From contig QXJR01000018.1 of the NCBI GenBank assembly GCA_020975725.1, positions 591,445 through 655,444 on the forward strand: a stretch of 64,000 bases of DNA, written 5' to 3'. The notes under the pieces were generated by a model that saw nothing but the letters and a program-made list of their open reading frames with translations, was not told where the DNA came from and searched no databases. Each line of letters opens with the position of its first letter. Within the stretch, counting starts at the first letter, position 1. A program made the position numbers and the translations under genes. Positions 20,035 through 29,652 of this stretch are shown here, one piece after another. This DNA is from Picocystis sp. L7. Its lineage: Eukaryota > Chlorophyta > Picocystophyceae > Picocystales > Picocystaceae.

Positions 20035-21975
20035 CTAGATCTGCATTCGGCCATTCTCTGAATCGGGCGGGGAGTCCAAAGCCTCTTTTTGGGGTTCGGG
20101 CTCCTCCACCCGAGAGATGACATTACTGGGCAGCTGGTATGTCTTAACGCCTCCCTCCTCGTCTTGAACTGCCTCCTTTGGCAAGATCAAGTTAAGGACA
20201 ATGGCTACCACTGTACCCACACAGTAGGGGGTTGAAAGGGCAATGACGCAAGCCTCCTGGAAGCTCGTCATCGCCGTGCTGTACGAGATGTTCGGAGGCC
20301 AAAGATGGCCGCTTGCAACTCCCCATCCCCCACCAAGGCGTCCTCTTTGGGCAAGGCCGCCGAATCCAGGCACAAGTGCAACGCCAATACCGAGACCAAA
20401 GGAAATGGCCAGGATGAAACGAATTCTTCGTGTGATTGGCTGGCTGCATATGATACGAATCCCAGAGATGAACACATTGCAGAACAAGAACGTCGTCATC
20501 CCCCCCAAGACAGCATCCGGAATGGATGAAATGACTGCAGCAATGTAACCAAAGATGCCCATCACAAACAACCAGACGCCGCAAGCAATCCCTGCGTAGA
20601 CACTGGCACACCTGGTGAGTGATATGACACCATTGTTCTGGCTGAAAGTCGTGTTTGGCATGGTCATTGCCAAAGCGGAGAGCACACTGTAAAACCCATC
20701 AGCGAGCAATCCACCTTGGATACGCTCGTGCTCAACGTCCATCAAACTGGCTTCGCACGTGGCGGATATGTCCCCTATGGATTCTACCGTCGTGACCAAG
20801 AAGGCAATAAGCAACGGGATGATGGCTGGCCAGTAAAAGCCAAGGGGAAAGGTCTCCACCCAAAGGAAGGTGGCGACCTTTGCATTGTCGAACTGTTCGG
20901 ACGTCACAAAGCTGTTTCCATCTACTTTTGTACACACTGCCACGATGTAGCCCACCACCAAAGCGATAATGACGTTGCAGTTCCGAAGGAACGGGGACCC
21001 GAATATCTCCACCACGACCAACGTCAACGTCACGAGGAGGCCCAGTCCCCAGTACTCGGGGGAGGCGTACGGCAAGTTTGTGTCTCCATTGTTTGCGCAA
21101 GGTTGATTAGGGATGGGAAGGTAACTCTCTGTGGCCTGGTCAAAGAAGAAGGTGCCTGGAGCGAAGTCCGTGGCTGTGCCCCTGCCGGAGTTGTCTGCAC
21201 AGAAGGCACCGCCTCCCCAGTACTTGACGCCAGTACCGATCAGCCCGATACCAATGAGTGCCACCGTGATTCCCGCCACAAAGTTTGGTACCACCTTCCT
21301 CAACAGCCTTGCCGGCACGAAAGATAGAAACACTTCAAGCAGCGCACAGACACACACGGTGCCAAGCAGCCTTCCATAGGCAGTTTCTCCTTCCTTACCT
21401 TGGCATCCAGGTACGCCATCCTCCCCGCATATCGCACGTATGGAGGACTGAAAGATCGGAAGGAACGTGAAGGACACACCCATGACCGACAGCAGCCCGG
21501 TTCCAATGTAGTACGGCCCTCCAGGAAGCTTGTCGCTACCAAAGAGTTTTAGACGAATGACGGTGAGGACGGTGAATATCCCACTGGTGAGGAGTGCAGC
21601 AGCAACCACGTATTGCCTCTTGTCGGGCGTGAAGTTTCCATCAAACTGCCCGGCAATGATCAAGGGCGGAGTGATCACTCCGCCCAACATGGCCAGCGAG
21701 TGTTGCAATCCCATGAGCATCGCCACGAAGAGCGAGAGCTTCTCATCGTGGGCGAAGAAGGGCGGAGGGTTCTGATGCTTCTTTCCGAACGGGTTGTGTG
21801 GCATACACAAGAACTTGTAATCGTAATCTCCCACCACGTCTCGTCGGAAGTAGGTCTTCCATCTGCTCTCCTTCATTTCGTCTTCCATGCTTGCACAGGC
21901 GGTGGCAGTTGTCCGCTCCACCGACACAACTGGTGGAAGGAACGCATCCACCGTGTCGCAGGATCCCCCCTCCAC
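20035..21975 (-). CDS. Nucleobase-ascorbate transporter (NAT/NCS2) family permease
   Basis: Proton-coupled uric acid/xanthine/uracil-type permease of the plasma membrane. 646 residues from ATG 21975; ATG 21888 (residue 30, MEDEMKESRW) is an equally plausible start and gives a family-like N-terminus. The helix-1 motif LMGLQHSLAMLGG (residue about 90, with the substrate-binding QH pair) and the NAT signature SQNNGVISLTRCAS (residue about 445) are both present. The PPLIIAG segment, a helix-8 ESIGD motif and 12-14 hydrophobic segments fit the UapA/UapC fungal-plant branch. An extracellular Cys-containing loop (residues about 180-195 and 265-300) is longer than in bacterial members. Exact substrate cannot be read from sequence. 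Confidence 0.93.
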   Translation of the reverse strand: MEGGSCDTVDAFLPPVVSVERTTATACASMEDEMKESRWKTYFRRDVVGDYDYKFLCMPHNPFGKKHQNPPPFFAHDEKLSLFVAMLMGLQHSLAMLGGVITPPLIIAGQFDGNFTPDKRQYVVAAALLTSGIFTVLTVIRLKLFGSDKLPGGPYYIGTGLLSVMGVSFTFLPIFQSSIRAICGEDGVPGCQGKEGETAYGRLLGTVCVCALLEVFLSFVPARLLRKVVPNFVAGITVALIGIGLIGTGVKYWGGGAFCADNSGRGTATDFAPGTFFFDQATESYLPIPNQPCANNGDTNLPYASPEYWGLGLLVTLTLVVVEIFGSPFLRNCNVIIALVVGYIVAVCTKVDGNSFVTSEQFDNAKVATFLWVETFPLGFYWPAIIPLLIAFLVTTVESIGDISATCEASLMDVEHERIQGGLLADGFYSVLSALAMTMPNTTFSQNNGVISLTRCASVYAGIACGVWLFVMGIFGYIAAVISSIPDAVLGGMTTFLFCNVFISGIRIICSQPITRRIRFILAISFGLGIGVALVPGFGGLAQRGRLGGGWGVASGHLWPPNISYSTAMTSFQEACVIALSTPYCVGTVVAIVLNLILPKEAVQDEEGGVKTYQLPSNVISRVEEPEPQKEALDSPPDSENGRMQI

Positions 21976-23137
21976 CCCGTCGATCGATCACGTGGGTCCC
22001 CCTTCAGGGGCCCACGTGACGGTTGGGATCCCTGGATGGGGGGGGGGCAACGGTTGGATTCCAGACGAGGGTGGGAGGCCGCAGGGGAAGGGGACGGGTG
22101 TGACAACCCTCGTCTCCTCCGAGGAAGGTGGGGCAAGGGTCACGTGAAGGAAAGACCGTGCAGTGTGACATGGATTCCATCGAATCCGCACGGTACACGT
22201 GGCGGGCGCAGGATCTCCGCGGATGGGAACGGAGACGGCGCAAAAGGATACCAGGATGCATCTTGTAGAGGACAACGAATTCCACACGCCATGGAACAGA
22301 GCTGGTGCAGAGAATACAAAACATCCATCTTCGCAAGGATGGGTACGAGCCAGTCTTTCCAACCCCGAGGATGCATTTGGTGGCTCCAATGCACGACGCA
22401 ATTGCCGTGGAAACAATGTCCTCGATCGACCAGAAGATAGTGGATCCAACGCATTTCCCACGCGATCGAGGACCCTGAGATCGTGTACTCCAGGCAGATG
22501 CGCCGCATCGACCCGTCGAACACCCGGCGTACAATTCCATCCGCGACGAGAATGTCTGCGGGATCCATGGAAAGGCGACGGCCAAGACCAACAACACCTT
22601 GACATGGCAAGATTCGCGATGAGAATGGGCAGTGAATGCAAAAGCAAACCCATTTTCCCACCACCTGCATGGCGATCGCAGTGAATTCGAAATGGACTCC
22701 CTCGCTCTTGCTAATGTAGGTGCATGCTGAACTTTGTAAAAAGAACGCCCTTGGAAGGGCTCCATTCATCATCATGTACCTGTGCATTTCATATGGGCAA
22801 GCCTTCAGTTTCCGAGGCTTAGATCTTCACATTCTAGAATGTAAGATTTCTCATAAGTCTCTCACACAGGATATATCCGCATAAGAAGCCTTCCCTGTGC
22901 ATACAGGTGCACAATGAGATGGCCAAGTCTCCATTGGAAGCGCTGTGCTAGCATGGAATCCAACATGTTCAGCAGAGCGCAAGAGTTCAAGCGTCCATTC
23001 AGCTGAATGGGAGCAGCGCATTTACAAAAGGATCGACTAAACAGTTGAAAGGCATGCCGAAAAGAGAACTGGTCCATGCAAGCACAAGCTCGGGGAAAAA
23101 ACACGATGAAGCCAAAGGAATCGTGATGTGCGCAGTG
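21976..23137. other. 1.2 kb intergenic stretch upstream of the permease
   Basis: A G-run (gatggggggggggcaa, about 22033-22048) and repeated ggttgggatcc-like words lie near the permease start. From 22140 to 22790 all three minus-strand frames stay open for over 200 codons, with no recognisable domain. I read this as low stop density and not as a gene. The remainder to 23137 is AT-richer with nothing identified. Confidence 0.35.
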
Positions 23138-24634
23138 CTATTGAACACCAAGTGCATCCACACTTCTGCCGTGGCCGGTCCTGCGTACCGGCTGTTCGGC
23201 GTCAACGGTTGTCCCATTCGTACTCAATCCCTCGAGATCCTCGAACTCTGCATTCAAATCAGGGTCATTTCCCGTTCCCTCTTTCTCCAGCAGACGTGGT
23301 GCTGATACTCTTATGCCAATGGCCCCAATTGGCGCCGTTATCAGAATGGACATTACAGCCAATGTCAACACTTTTCGAGCAAATTCCTCATCCTCCTCGT
23401 TTCCGAACTCTTCTGCTTCATCGAGTGGCAATGGTCCCATCACGGCTTGAACTGTTGCTTTGGGTATCCATGCTATGGCCATAAAGAGTCTTTCCGCGAC
23501 ACTTAAGCCTGAGAAATAGACGGCCAAGAAGGCAATGCCAAATCTTGCAACCGATGAAATAAGAATGATGACAACAGAAATCCCCACATCAGATGCCGTG
23601 ATCTGAGAAAAGTCCAGGGCTGCCCCGACCAAGCTGAAAAGGAGAGGCTGGTAATGCTTCCATACAAGCTTCAAGAAACTGTCGACTTCTGAGACACAAG
23701 AGTCTTCCGTACAGAAAAAGGCGTAGAATGCACCATATGACATACAGAACAACGCGCCAGCGCCCGAGTACTTGAAATGGCGGGCAAGGAGAAAGATTGA
23801 AATGGAGACCAGCGGAACGATGACAATCCGGTGCTTTTTCTTTGCGTGTACCAGAGGCTTTGAGAGGAATCCTAGGGCCACCCCAGACAGCACTCCCACC
23901 ACAACTTCAACTGGTCCTTGGATAATTTTTGCAGCTGTGCTCCCTGATTGAAAAATCACACCTAACAGTACTCCAATCAAAGTGATAGCAACAGCATCGT
24001 CCAGACCAGATGCTGCCAAGACCATGGTGGTGACACCCTTCTTCTTGCCATAACCTTTACCCTGCAAATCAAGCATGAGCGGAACAACGACCGCTGGTGA
24101 GACTGCGCCGACGATAAATCCAGCGAGCAAGCCCCACAGCCAATCCAATCCAAATATCCCCACGGATACTCCTGCTACAGTTACGGCTTCCACGAGCTGC
24201 GGGCAGATAGTAAGCGCAAGCACGGAAACTCCTGTTCGTTTCAGATGCTTCAAGTCCAGTCCCATGCCACCCCGGAGGAGTATGATTGCCAGTGCCAGAT
24301 CTCTCAGAACGGAGGACCAGGACGATTTCAGGCCATCAATGGGTCCTCCAGGTAAATTTTGCAGCACTATTCCAGCCACCAGCATTCCAATCAGAGCGGG
24401 CATCGTGGTGAGCGACACCAACCACCCGAAGACCAACGCAGTCGCGTAGAGCACTCCCAAGGCGAATCCTTCTCCACCTGGTAGCATGGGATCTCCAAAG
24501 ACGAGGAACAGGCTGGCGTAGATCAGTCCCGACAGCGCCAGCAGCCAGAAGAAATCCAGCACCTTTCCCTTGTTCTTCTCCCACAGGTCCTTCCATCGTT
24601 CGTTCGTGGTGTTTTCCTTTCCACCGTCTTCCAT
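23138..24634 (-). CDS. SLC9B-like sodium/proton antiporter (CPA2, NHA type)
   Basis: Monovalent cation/proton antiporter of the NHA2 (SLC9B) branch. One 498-residue frame starts at ATG 24634. After a charged N-terminus there are about 12 membrane segments. GFIVGAVSPAVVVPLMLDLQ and ASGLDDAVAITLIG (residues about 203-216) are the hallmark unwound-helix region, with the Asp-Asp pair that carries ion and proton in electrogenic CPA2 antiporters. Also visible are RDLALAIILLRGGMGLDL, MAIAWIPKATVQAVMGPL and a cytosolic acidic tail. The 5' half is GC-richer than the 3' half. It is divergent from the LdpA-like gene. Confidence 0.92.
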   Translation of the reverse strand: MEDGGKENTTNERWKDLWEKNKGKVLDFFWLLALSGLIYASLFLVFGDPMLPGGEGFALGVLYATALVFGWLVSLTTMPALIGMLVAGIVLQNLPGGPIDGLKSSWSSVLRDLALAIILLRGGMGLDLKHLKRTGVSVLALTICPQLVEAVTVAGVSVGIFGLDWLWGLLAGFIVGAVSPAVVVPLMLDLQGKGYGKKKGVTTMVLAASGLDDAVAITLIGVLLGVIFQSGSTAAKIIQGPVEVVVGVLSGVALGFLSKPLVHAKKKHRIVIVPLVSISIFLLARHFKYSGAGALFCMSYGAFYAFFCTEDSCVSEVDSFLKLVWKHYQPLLFSLVGAALDFSQITASDVGISVVIILISSVARFGIAFLAVYFSGLSVAERLFMAIAWIPKATVQAVMGPLPLDEAEEFGNEEDEEFARKVLTLAVMSILITAPIGAIGIRVSAPRLLEKEGTGNDPDLNAEFEDLEGLSTNGTTVDAEQPVRRTGHGRSVDALGVQ

Positions 24635-25734
24635 GTTGTTCGTTCAAGCGGATCCCTAGCTTCCCAACCTCTTCTACACCACGTGAAAATTCCTTCCTTG
24701 GCTTCCAATTCCCTCCTGTTTCTGTCCGTCCGCATGTGGTTGGACGCGCCTTCCGCGCCAATCGCGTGCGACGCGGACCGTGTCTGCAGTGGATCCGATA
24801 CGGTTAACACTTGGCTTAACTTCGTGGGAAGCACCCGAACCGTCCGTCCAAGGGATGCGTGGGTTCGACGACCTTTGGAGAAGGCCAAACGCTACCACGA
24901 GGGAATGGATGCACGGTGGAAAGGTGGGAAGGCGCCACAGGGAGGAGATGGAGGCACAGGCATCGCCAGGACGTCACGGGGTCGAACCTGCACCTGACGC
25001 ACGTGCAGGACGGGAAAAGGCGGGCATCCGTCCGCCGGGACGCAAGTCGGACGTCGTACGCGTAAGGGGACGACTGGATGCTTCCACCCACGACACGGGG
25101 AGTGTGCGAACGAGCGGAGGGAAGTGGTGCTTTCGTAACGACGTCGGTCCATCCATCCACGTGTATGCCTCTTGACCATGGCGCAGGCACTCGCATGTCC
25201 CCAGGCCGAGTTCCGGCCTCCACCGATGCCTTCCGGGAAATTCCCCAGAACAGAAGGGAACGCATCAACAGAATGAGTTGATCAGGGTCCTTCCGTGCGG
25301 GACAACTTGGTTCACGTTGTATGGCTGATTCGAGGGCTTCGTCACTGCGAGGGTTTCTCTTCTCTGTGGTAGCGATCCACACCAGAGACACGTCGTTGGA
25401 GGTGCACGCACGTTGGTCGAAGGCAGATGGGCGGTGTCGTTTGGTGATGCAAAAACTGATTACAAGTACGGTCGCAAGCGTTTTAAATATTGCGCTCTAG
25501 CGAGATTGTCGAGGAGTTGGTCGTCTCGTATCCTCCGCAAGCTGACCATCCTCTTGTCACGTGCGACTTGATTCGTCACGCGAGCTCAGGGGCGTCTGTG
25601 TCTTGATCGTCTTTGTCGGTTCTTCCGCCTCGACTTGCTGGGACCCTCAGTTTTGGCGCGTCCCTCTTCGGACTTGGCTCTGCACGGGGCTGTGTCTCAC
25701 TGGAAGGGGCATTCCTTCCAACACGCATCTCCCG
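24635..25734. promoter_or_regulatory. Divergent spacer between antiporter and LdpA-like gene
   Basis: 1.1 kb with no supported gene. Minus-strand frames near 24816-25391 are open but carry no motif. The part from 25561 is open in the LdpA frame but lacks an ATG before 25735, so an upstream exon of that gene may lie here. Confidence 0.35.
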
Positions 25735-27168
25735 ATGGCCTTCCGGGTGTATTGGACATCCGTCCCTTTGGAGACCCGTGGTTCGTTCCCTTTGGTTTCG
25801 GGTTCGTTCCACCCGAACGCGAGGATCCCTCCGACACCAATGGGCGTGGCGCACCGCACCGCCATCGTCCTTGCAGAGCGAGACCGGTCGCGTCGGATTG
25901 CGCGGGAACGGAGAAGGATGGTGTGCAAACACCGGAGCGGGATGGGACGGATGTACACGTCCGGTGTCCCCAAGGGAAGGAGGAAGGGATCCTGGGTTGG
26001 ACACCGACACCACGCCGTCTCGAGACCCGTTGCCGATTCCCAGAACCAAGCCACTCGTGCGAACAAGCGAAAGCATCCATCCAAACCGGAAGAATCGTTG
26101 GAGCGCGGTCAGTGGGTCAAGCTGATCTGCGGTGCTAGCTTCGAAGACGTGGTGTCCATCCGTGCCCTGGCCACCGTGTATGCACTCGCTGGGGTGGACT
26201 GCATAGATTGTGCGGCGGACCAAGCCGTGGTCCAGGCGGTGCAAGAGGGAATAGCAGCTGCTGCACCGGTCGCCATCGAATGGGGACGATCCGTCCCAGA
26301 TCCATGGATAATGGTGAGTGTCAATGACGGAAACGACCCGCACTTCAGGAAAGCCGTGGTGAAGCCAGATGCAGAATGCCCAGTCGATTGCAGTAGACCC
26401 TGCGAAGCCGTGTGCCCAGCGGCTGCCTTCCAATTCAAAGAGTCGTCGGCTGGTACCGCCGCTCAAGTCGCAGAAGAGCGGTGCTATGGATGCGGACGAT
26501 GCATGCCCGTCTGCCCACACGGGCTGCTTGAGGAAGAGTGGTACAGGCGTTCCCCGGCACAGATAGCAGGTCTGCTGCAAGGAGTGGATGCAATTGAAAT
26601 ACACACCAGGCACGGGCACCTCGAAGAATTCAGGCGGTTGTGGGAAGAACTTGCACCCGCACTGCGGAACTTGAAGCTGGTCGCAGTCAGCGCTCCCCGG
26701 CTCGGGACCAACACCGCGGAGGAGTTGGCCAAGTATCATGCTTGCATGTTGCCGCCCACACGAGGGGCCCTTCTCTGGCAACTGGATGGTAGACCGATGA
26801 GCGGAGACATTGGCAGGGGCACAACGCAAGCAGTGGTTCGCCTGGCATCAGATGTGGTCGCGACCAGAGGAGAGCTTCCGGGATACCTTCAACTGGCTGG
26901 TGGTACCAATTCACAGACTCGCAGGGCAGCCGAGGAAGCTGGCTTATTGCTCAGGGCGGAAAGTGAAGAGCCGTTTGTTCACGGCGTGGCATTTGGCGGC
27001 ATCGCAAGAAAACTCCTCTCAAGTGTGCTTGAGGAACTCGAGGCGAAATCCAGCGTGGCCCCTGCGCACATCGAGCAGCATCCTCTCATCCTGCAGAGAG
27101 CTCTGGATCTCGCAGACGGGCTGGTGGCTCCTTGGAAAAATGTAAGCACAGAAGCAACAAACAAATAA
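25735..27168 (+). CDS. LdpA-like iron-sulfur protein (plastid-targeted?)
   Basis: Homologue of cyanobacterial LdpA, a redox-sensing Fe-S protein that feeds light and redox state to the circadian clock and also occurs in plants and algae. The conserved part begins about residue 127 (GQWVKLICGASFEDVVSIRA). Two cysteine clusters, CPVDCSRPCEAVCPA and CYGCGRCMPVCPHG, are ferredoxin-like 4Fe-4S ligands. The C-terminal LdpA domain contains PGYLQLAGGTNSQTRRAAEEAGLL and a GVAFGGIARK motif. The first in-frame ATG is 25735 (477 residues). The roughly 125-residue basic leader could be a transit peptide or may conceal an intron, so the start is uncertain. It is convergent with the next gene, with only 41 nt between stops. 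Role in this organism is unknown. Confidence 0.85.
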   Translation: MAFRVYWTSVPLETRGSFPLVSGSFHPNARIPPTPMGVAHRTAIVLAERDRSRRIARERRRMVCKHRSGMGRMYTSGVPKGRRKGSWVGHRHHAVSRPVADSQNQATRANKRKHPSKPEESLERGQWVKLICGASFEDVVSIRALATVYALAGVDCIDCAADQAVVQAVQEGIAAAAPVAIEWGRSVPDPWIMVSVNDGNDPHFRKAVVKPDAECPVDCSRPCEAVCPAAAFQFKESSAGTAAQVAEERCYGCGRCMPVCPHGLLEEEWYRRSPAQIAGLLQGVDAIEIHTRHGHLEEFRRLWEELAPALRNLKLVAVSAPRLGTNTAEELAKYHACMLPPTRGALLWQLDGRPMSGDIGRGTTQAVVRLASDVVATRGELPGYLQLAGGTNSQTRRAAEEAGLLLRAESEEPFVHGVAFGGIARKLLSSVLEELEAKSSVAPAHIEQHPLILQRALDLADGLVAPWKNVSTEATNK

Positions 27169-27209
27169 CTTTATTATATATAGCCGAGAAAGCTGTCCAG
27201 TGGATCGCA

Positions 27210-29652
27210 CTACTGATAGATGATCCTGTCTTCATATCGCTCGAAGTTTGCCTTTGTGAGCTTCACCAGATGTTCCCGCGATAATGGTTTCTTTGTAAAG
27301 GGACACTGAGCATTCTCAGAGAGGACGGCCACCCATGTTGCATAACCCATGACGTGCCCGTCCGGGGATATCGCTGGATTGACGACTTCCTCCAATGTTA
27401 TTGGATCGATGAACCCTGGCAATGGATGGTCTTCCCCTGACAGCCCACCATTGCGGCGTTTATACCTTTCTGTGCGGGATAGGGAGCTCCAACGAGATAC
27501 TGTGTACTCCTCCTGAAAGTAAGCTTCAACATCAAAGTCATCCACACGCCTTGTCCTCGTTCTTCTTCTATCCGGTCTCCTTTCACGTTGCTGCGCGACC
27601 TTCCTCACCCGTGGAACAAGCACGCCTGTCTTCTCGTATTCAATCCGCTCGTTCTTACCTTGCCAATACTCAGTGCACTTCTTGTCTACATCCAGAGCTT
27701 CGTACATTTCTATGATTTCTGGGTGGCAAAGCCCAAAGTACTCCGGCCCAGCAATCGCTGTCCTTGGCGGAGGAGGGAGGTCTTCTCCAGCTTCCCTCCT
27801 GCGATTTATTTCTCCGTTGATCCGATGCAAAATTCCTGTCCAACAAGCTGTACAACTCCTCCCTTCCAAGGGCTCTTCAGGCCGATCTGCAGCAACGATC
27901 CGGAAAGTTGGTTTCGGATAATACTGACCGCCTTCTCCAACGATGTAACAATCGTGAACCACCAACTGATCGACCATGACACTGCTGCGAAAAACAGTGC
28001 GAGTGTGCAACCCATCAGGAAAAATATACCCGGCATTAAACCATCCTTCCTCTGTCTGGAGCTTGCCGAGCTGCACGAGTTCACAATTCTTGCATGCCTT
28101 CTGCCGTTTTCTCCCCAGAGTCAGTGGTAGCCTCCTGTTGAGCTGCTCTTCGTTGTACTCCGTTCCTGTGGATTCCCCGTTGTACTCGGGCGCAGAATGA
28201 GTTTCCCGGAGTACAGCTCTCCCTCTTTTGGTCCCCCTTTTCACATCCCGCGGGAGATCCTGTTTGGATACACTCCTGCGGCGCCTAAATTCTCTGGCTA
28301 GAATTCTGCCAGAGCCAAGTGTTGCGAAAGGGTGCTGTTGCCAAGCCACGGATGGTTTACGGCCTGCAGTCCGCCAACCTTTACCCGGTGCAGTAGCCTT
28401 TTCAGGCTCCATAGCTTTGGCATGTGGAGCAGCTCCAGAAAGACCCCTTCGCAAGCAACTTTTGATTGCTTTTTCTGTGCCGCAATGTCCCCTCTTTGCT
28501 TTTTGACAATTGATACACCTAATAGAAACCTTTGGCAAGGGGGTGGATGATGACGGACCGCCAGACCTTGACCTTACATTTTTTCTTTGCAACAAGGGGT
28601 CGTTGTCTGTCGTGTTGGGCTCCTCTTGATCTTGTACCGAAGAGGAGGTCGAATCCTGTTGCCTTCGTGGTCGTGCAGGCTTTGCAGCACCTCCAGCAGG
28701 AAGAGCGTCTTCCAATTTAGGAATATGGTTTGTTGTTTTGCCTGCACATCGTTTTGTCTCTGTCTTCTTCTTGGACGATTCCTGTGGTAGGGATGTTCCT
28801 GGTGTTGCTTTGGAAGACTCTGGTGAGGAGCATGACAACCCTGGTTTCGAGCGGTCACGTTTTAAGCGCCCCCTGTATTGGCCTCCCTGTTCTCCGCCTT
28901 CTTTGATCGTGTTGTTCTGCTTCCTCTGTCCATCGGGGAAGGTAGTGCCATATGAACCTGCCACGGGGGGAGCGACGGGCGGCACGTTGTTGTGGTTCGT
29001 TTCTTCACGTCCCTGGTCTGTGTCCCTTCTTCCCTTGCTCTGGGTTGCAAATGGGAGCTCTGCGTTGCTGTCCTGATTTGTGGGTTCTACATCCCCGCGT
29101 TCTTGCACCAGTCCTGTCTTCCCACGGAAGGATCCCACAAACACCGATCCATCCACTGTCTTGGGCACTTTGGGCGCTTCATATCCTGGATGGTTCCTCC
29201 TTGGTTGGATCCTGGGCGCGTTTTTTCCGACAATTTTCCTCCTGAACCTGGGGTTTTCGGTGAGTTCTTCCATGGCATCGTCTTCGTTCCCGTGGCACAG
29301 CTCCAGCGCATGTTCGGCCTGTTCCACGGTCAACTGCGGGAACACGCTTCGTATCTCTTCCACCTGGGACGCGCGCGACGTGTTGAGGGTCAGCTTCCAT
29401 CCGATCCTCTCTTTGAGTTTTCAGGACATGTTTTTCCTTCCTTGCCTTTCTCTTTCGATCTCTCTTCTCGTACTCTCGCAGCATGTCCTGTTGGGCTTGT
29501 ACGCGTTTTTGGATGATGTCCTCTTCTTCCACGGTGAGGGATCGGCTGTCCATCTCTCGGAAGAGGTGCTGGCACCTGGACACACCGATGCTCCCATGGT
29601 TGCGTTGGAAGAGGTCGGCCAAGCTGCTCCTTTGCGCTGGGTCGTCCGCCAT
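27210..29652 (-). CDS. CUE, FYRN/FYRC and U-box-like domain protein, probable two exons
   Basis: Predicted nuclear chromatin/ubiquitin protein of unknown specific function. The large frame (29363-27210) has no ATG at its start. I join it to exon 1 (29652-29428, MADDPAQRSSLADLFQ..., a charged helix) across a 64-nt intron with acceptor cgtcccag and a weak donor gtcctg, giving about 792 residues. Domains: CUE ubiquitin-binding at about 75-115 (VEEIRSVFPQLTVEQAEHAL); a basic, Ser-rich disordered region; a Cys cluster near 354 (CINCQKAKRGHCGT); FYRN about 500-550 (NAGYIFPDGLHTRTVFRSS); FYRC about 575-645 (AGPEYFGLCHPEIIEMYEAL); and a U-box-like module about 719-792 (GFIDPITLEEVVNPAISPDG ... CPFTKKPLS). 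The domains are well supported; the splice is inferred from phase. Confidence 0.8.

Noticed and set aside
22004-22787. Minus-strand frames of 215-253 codons
   Set aside because: All three minus frames are open at once, so this is low stop density and not specific coding signal.
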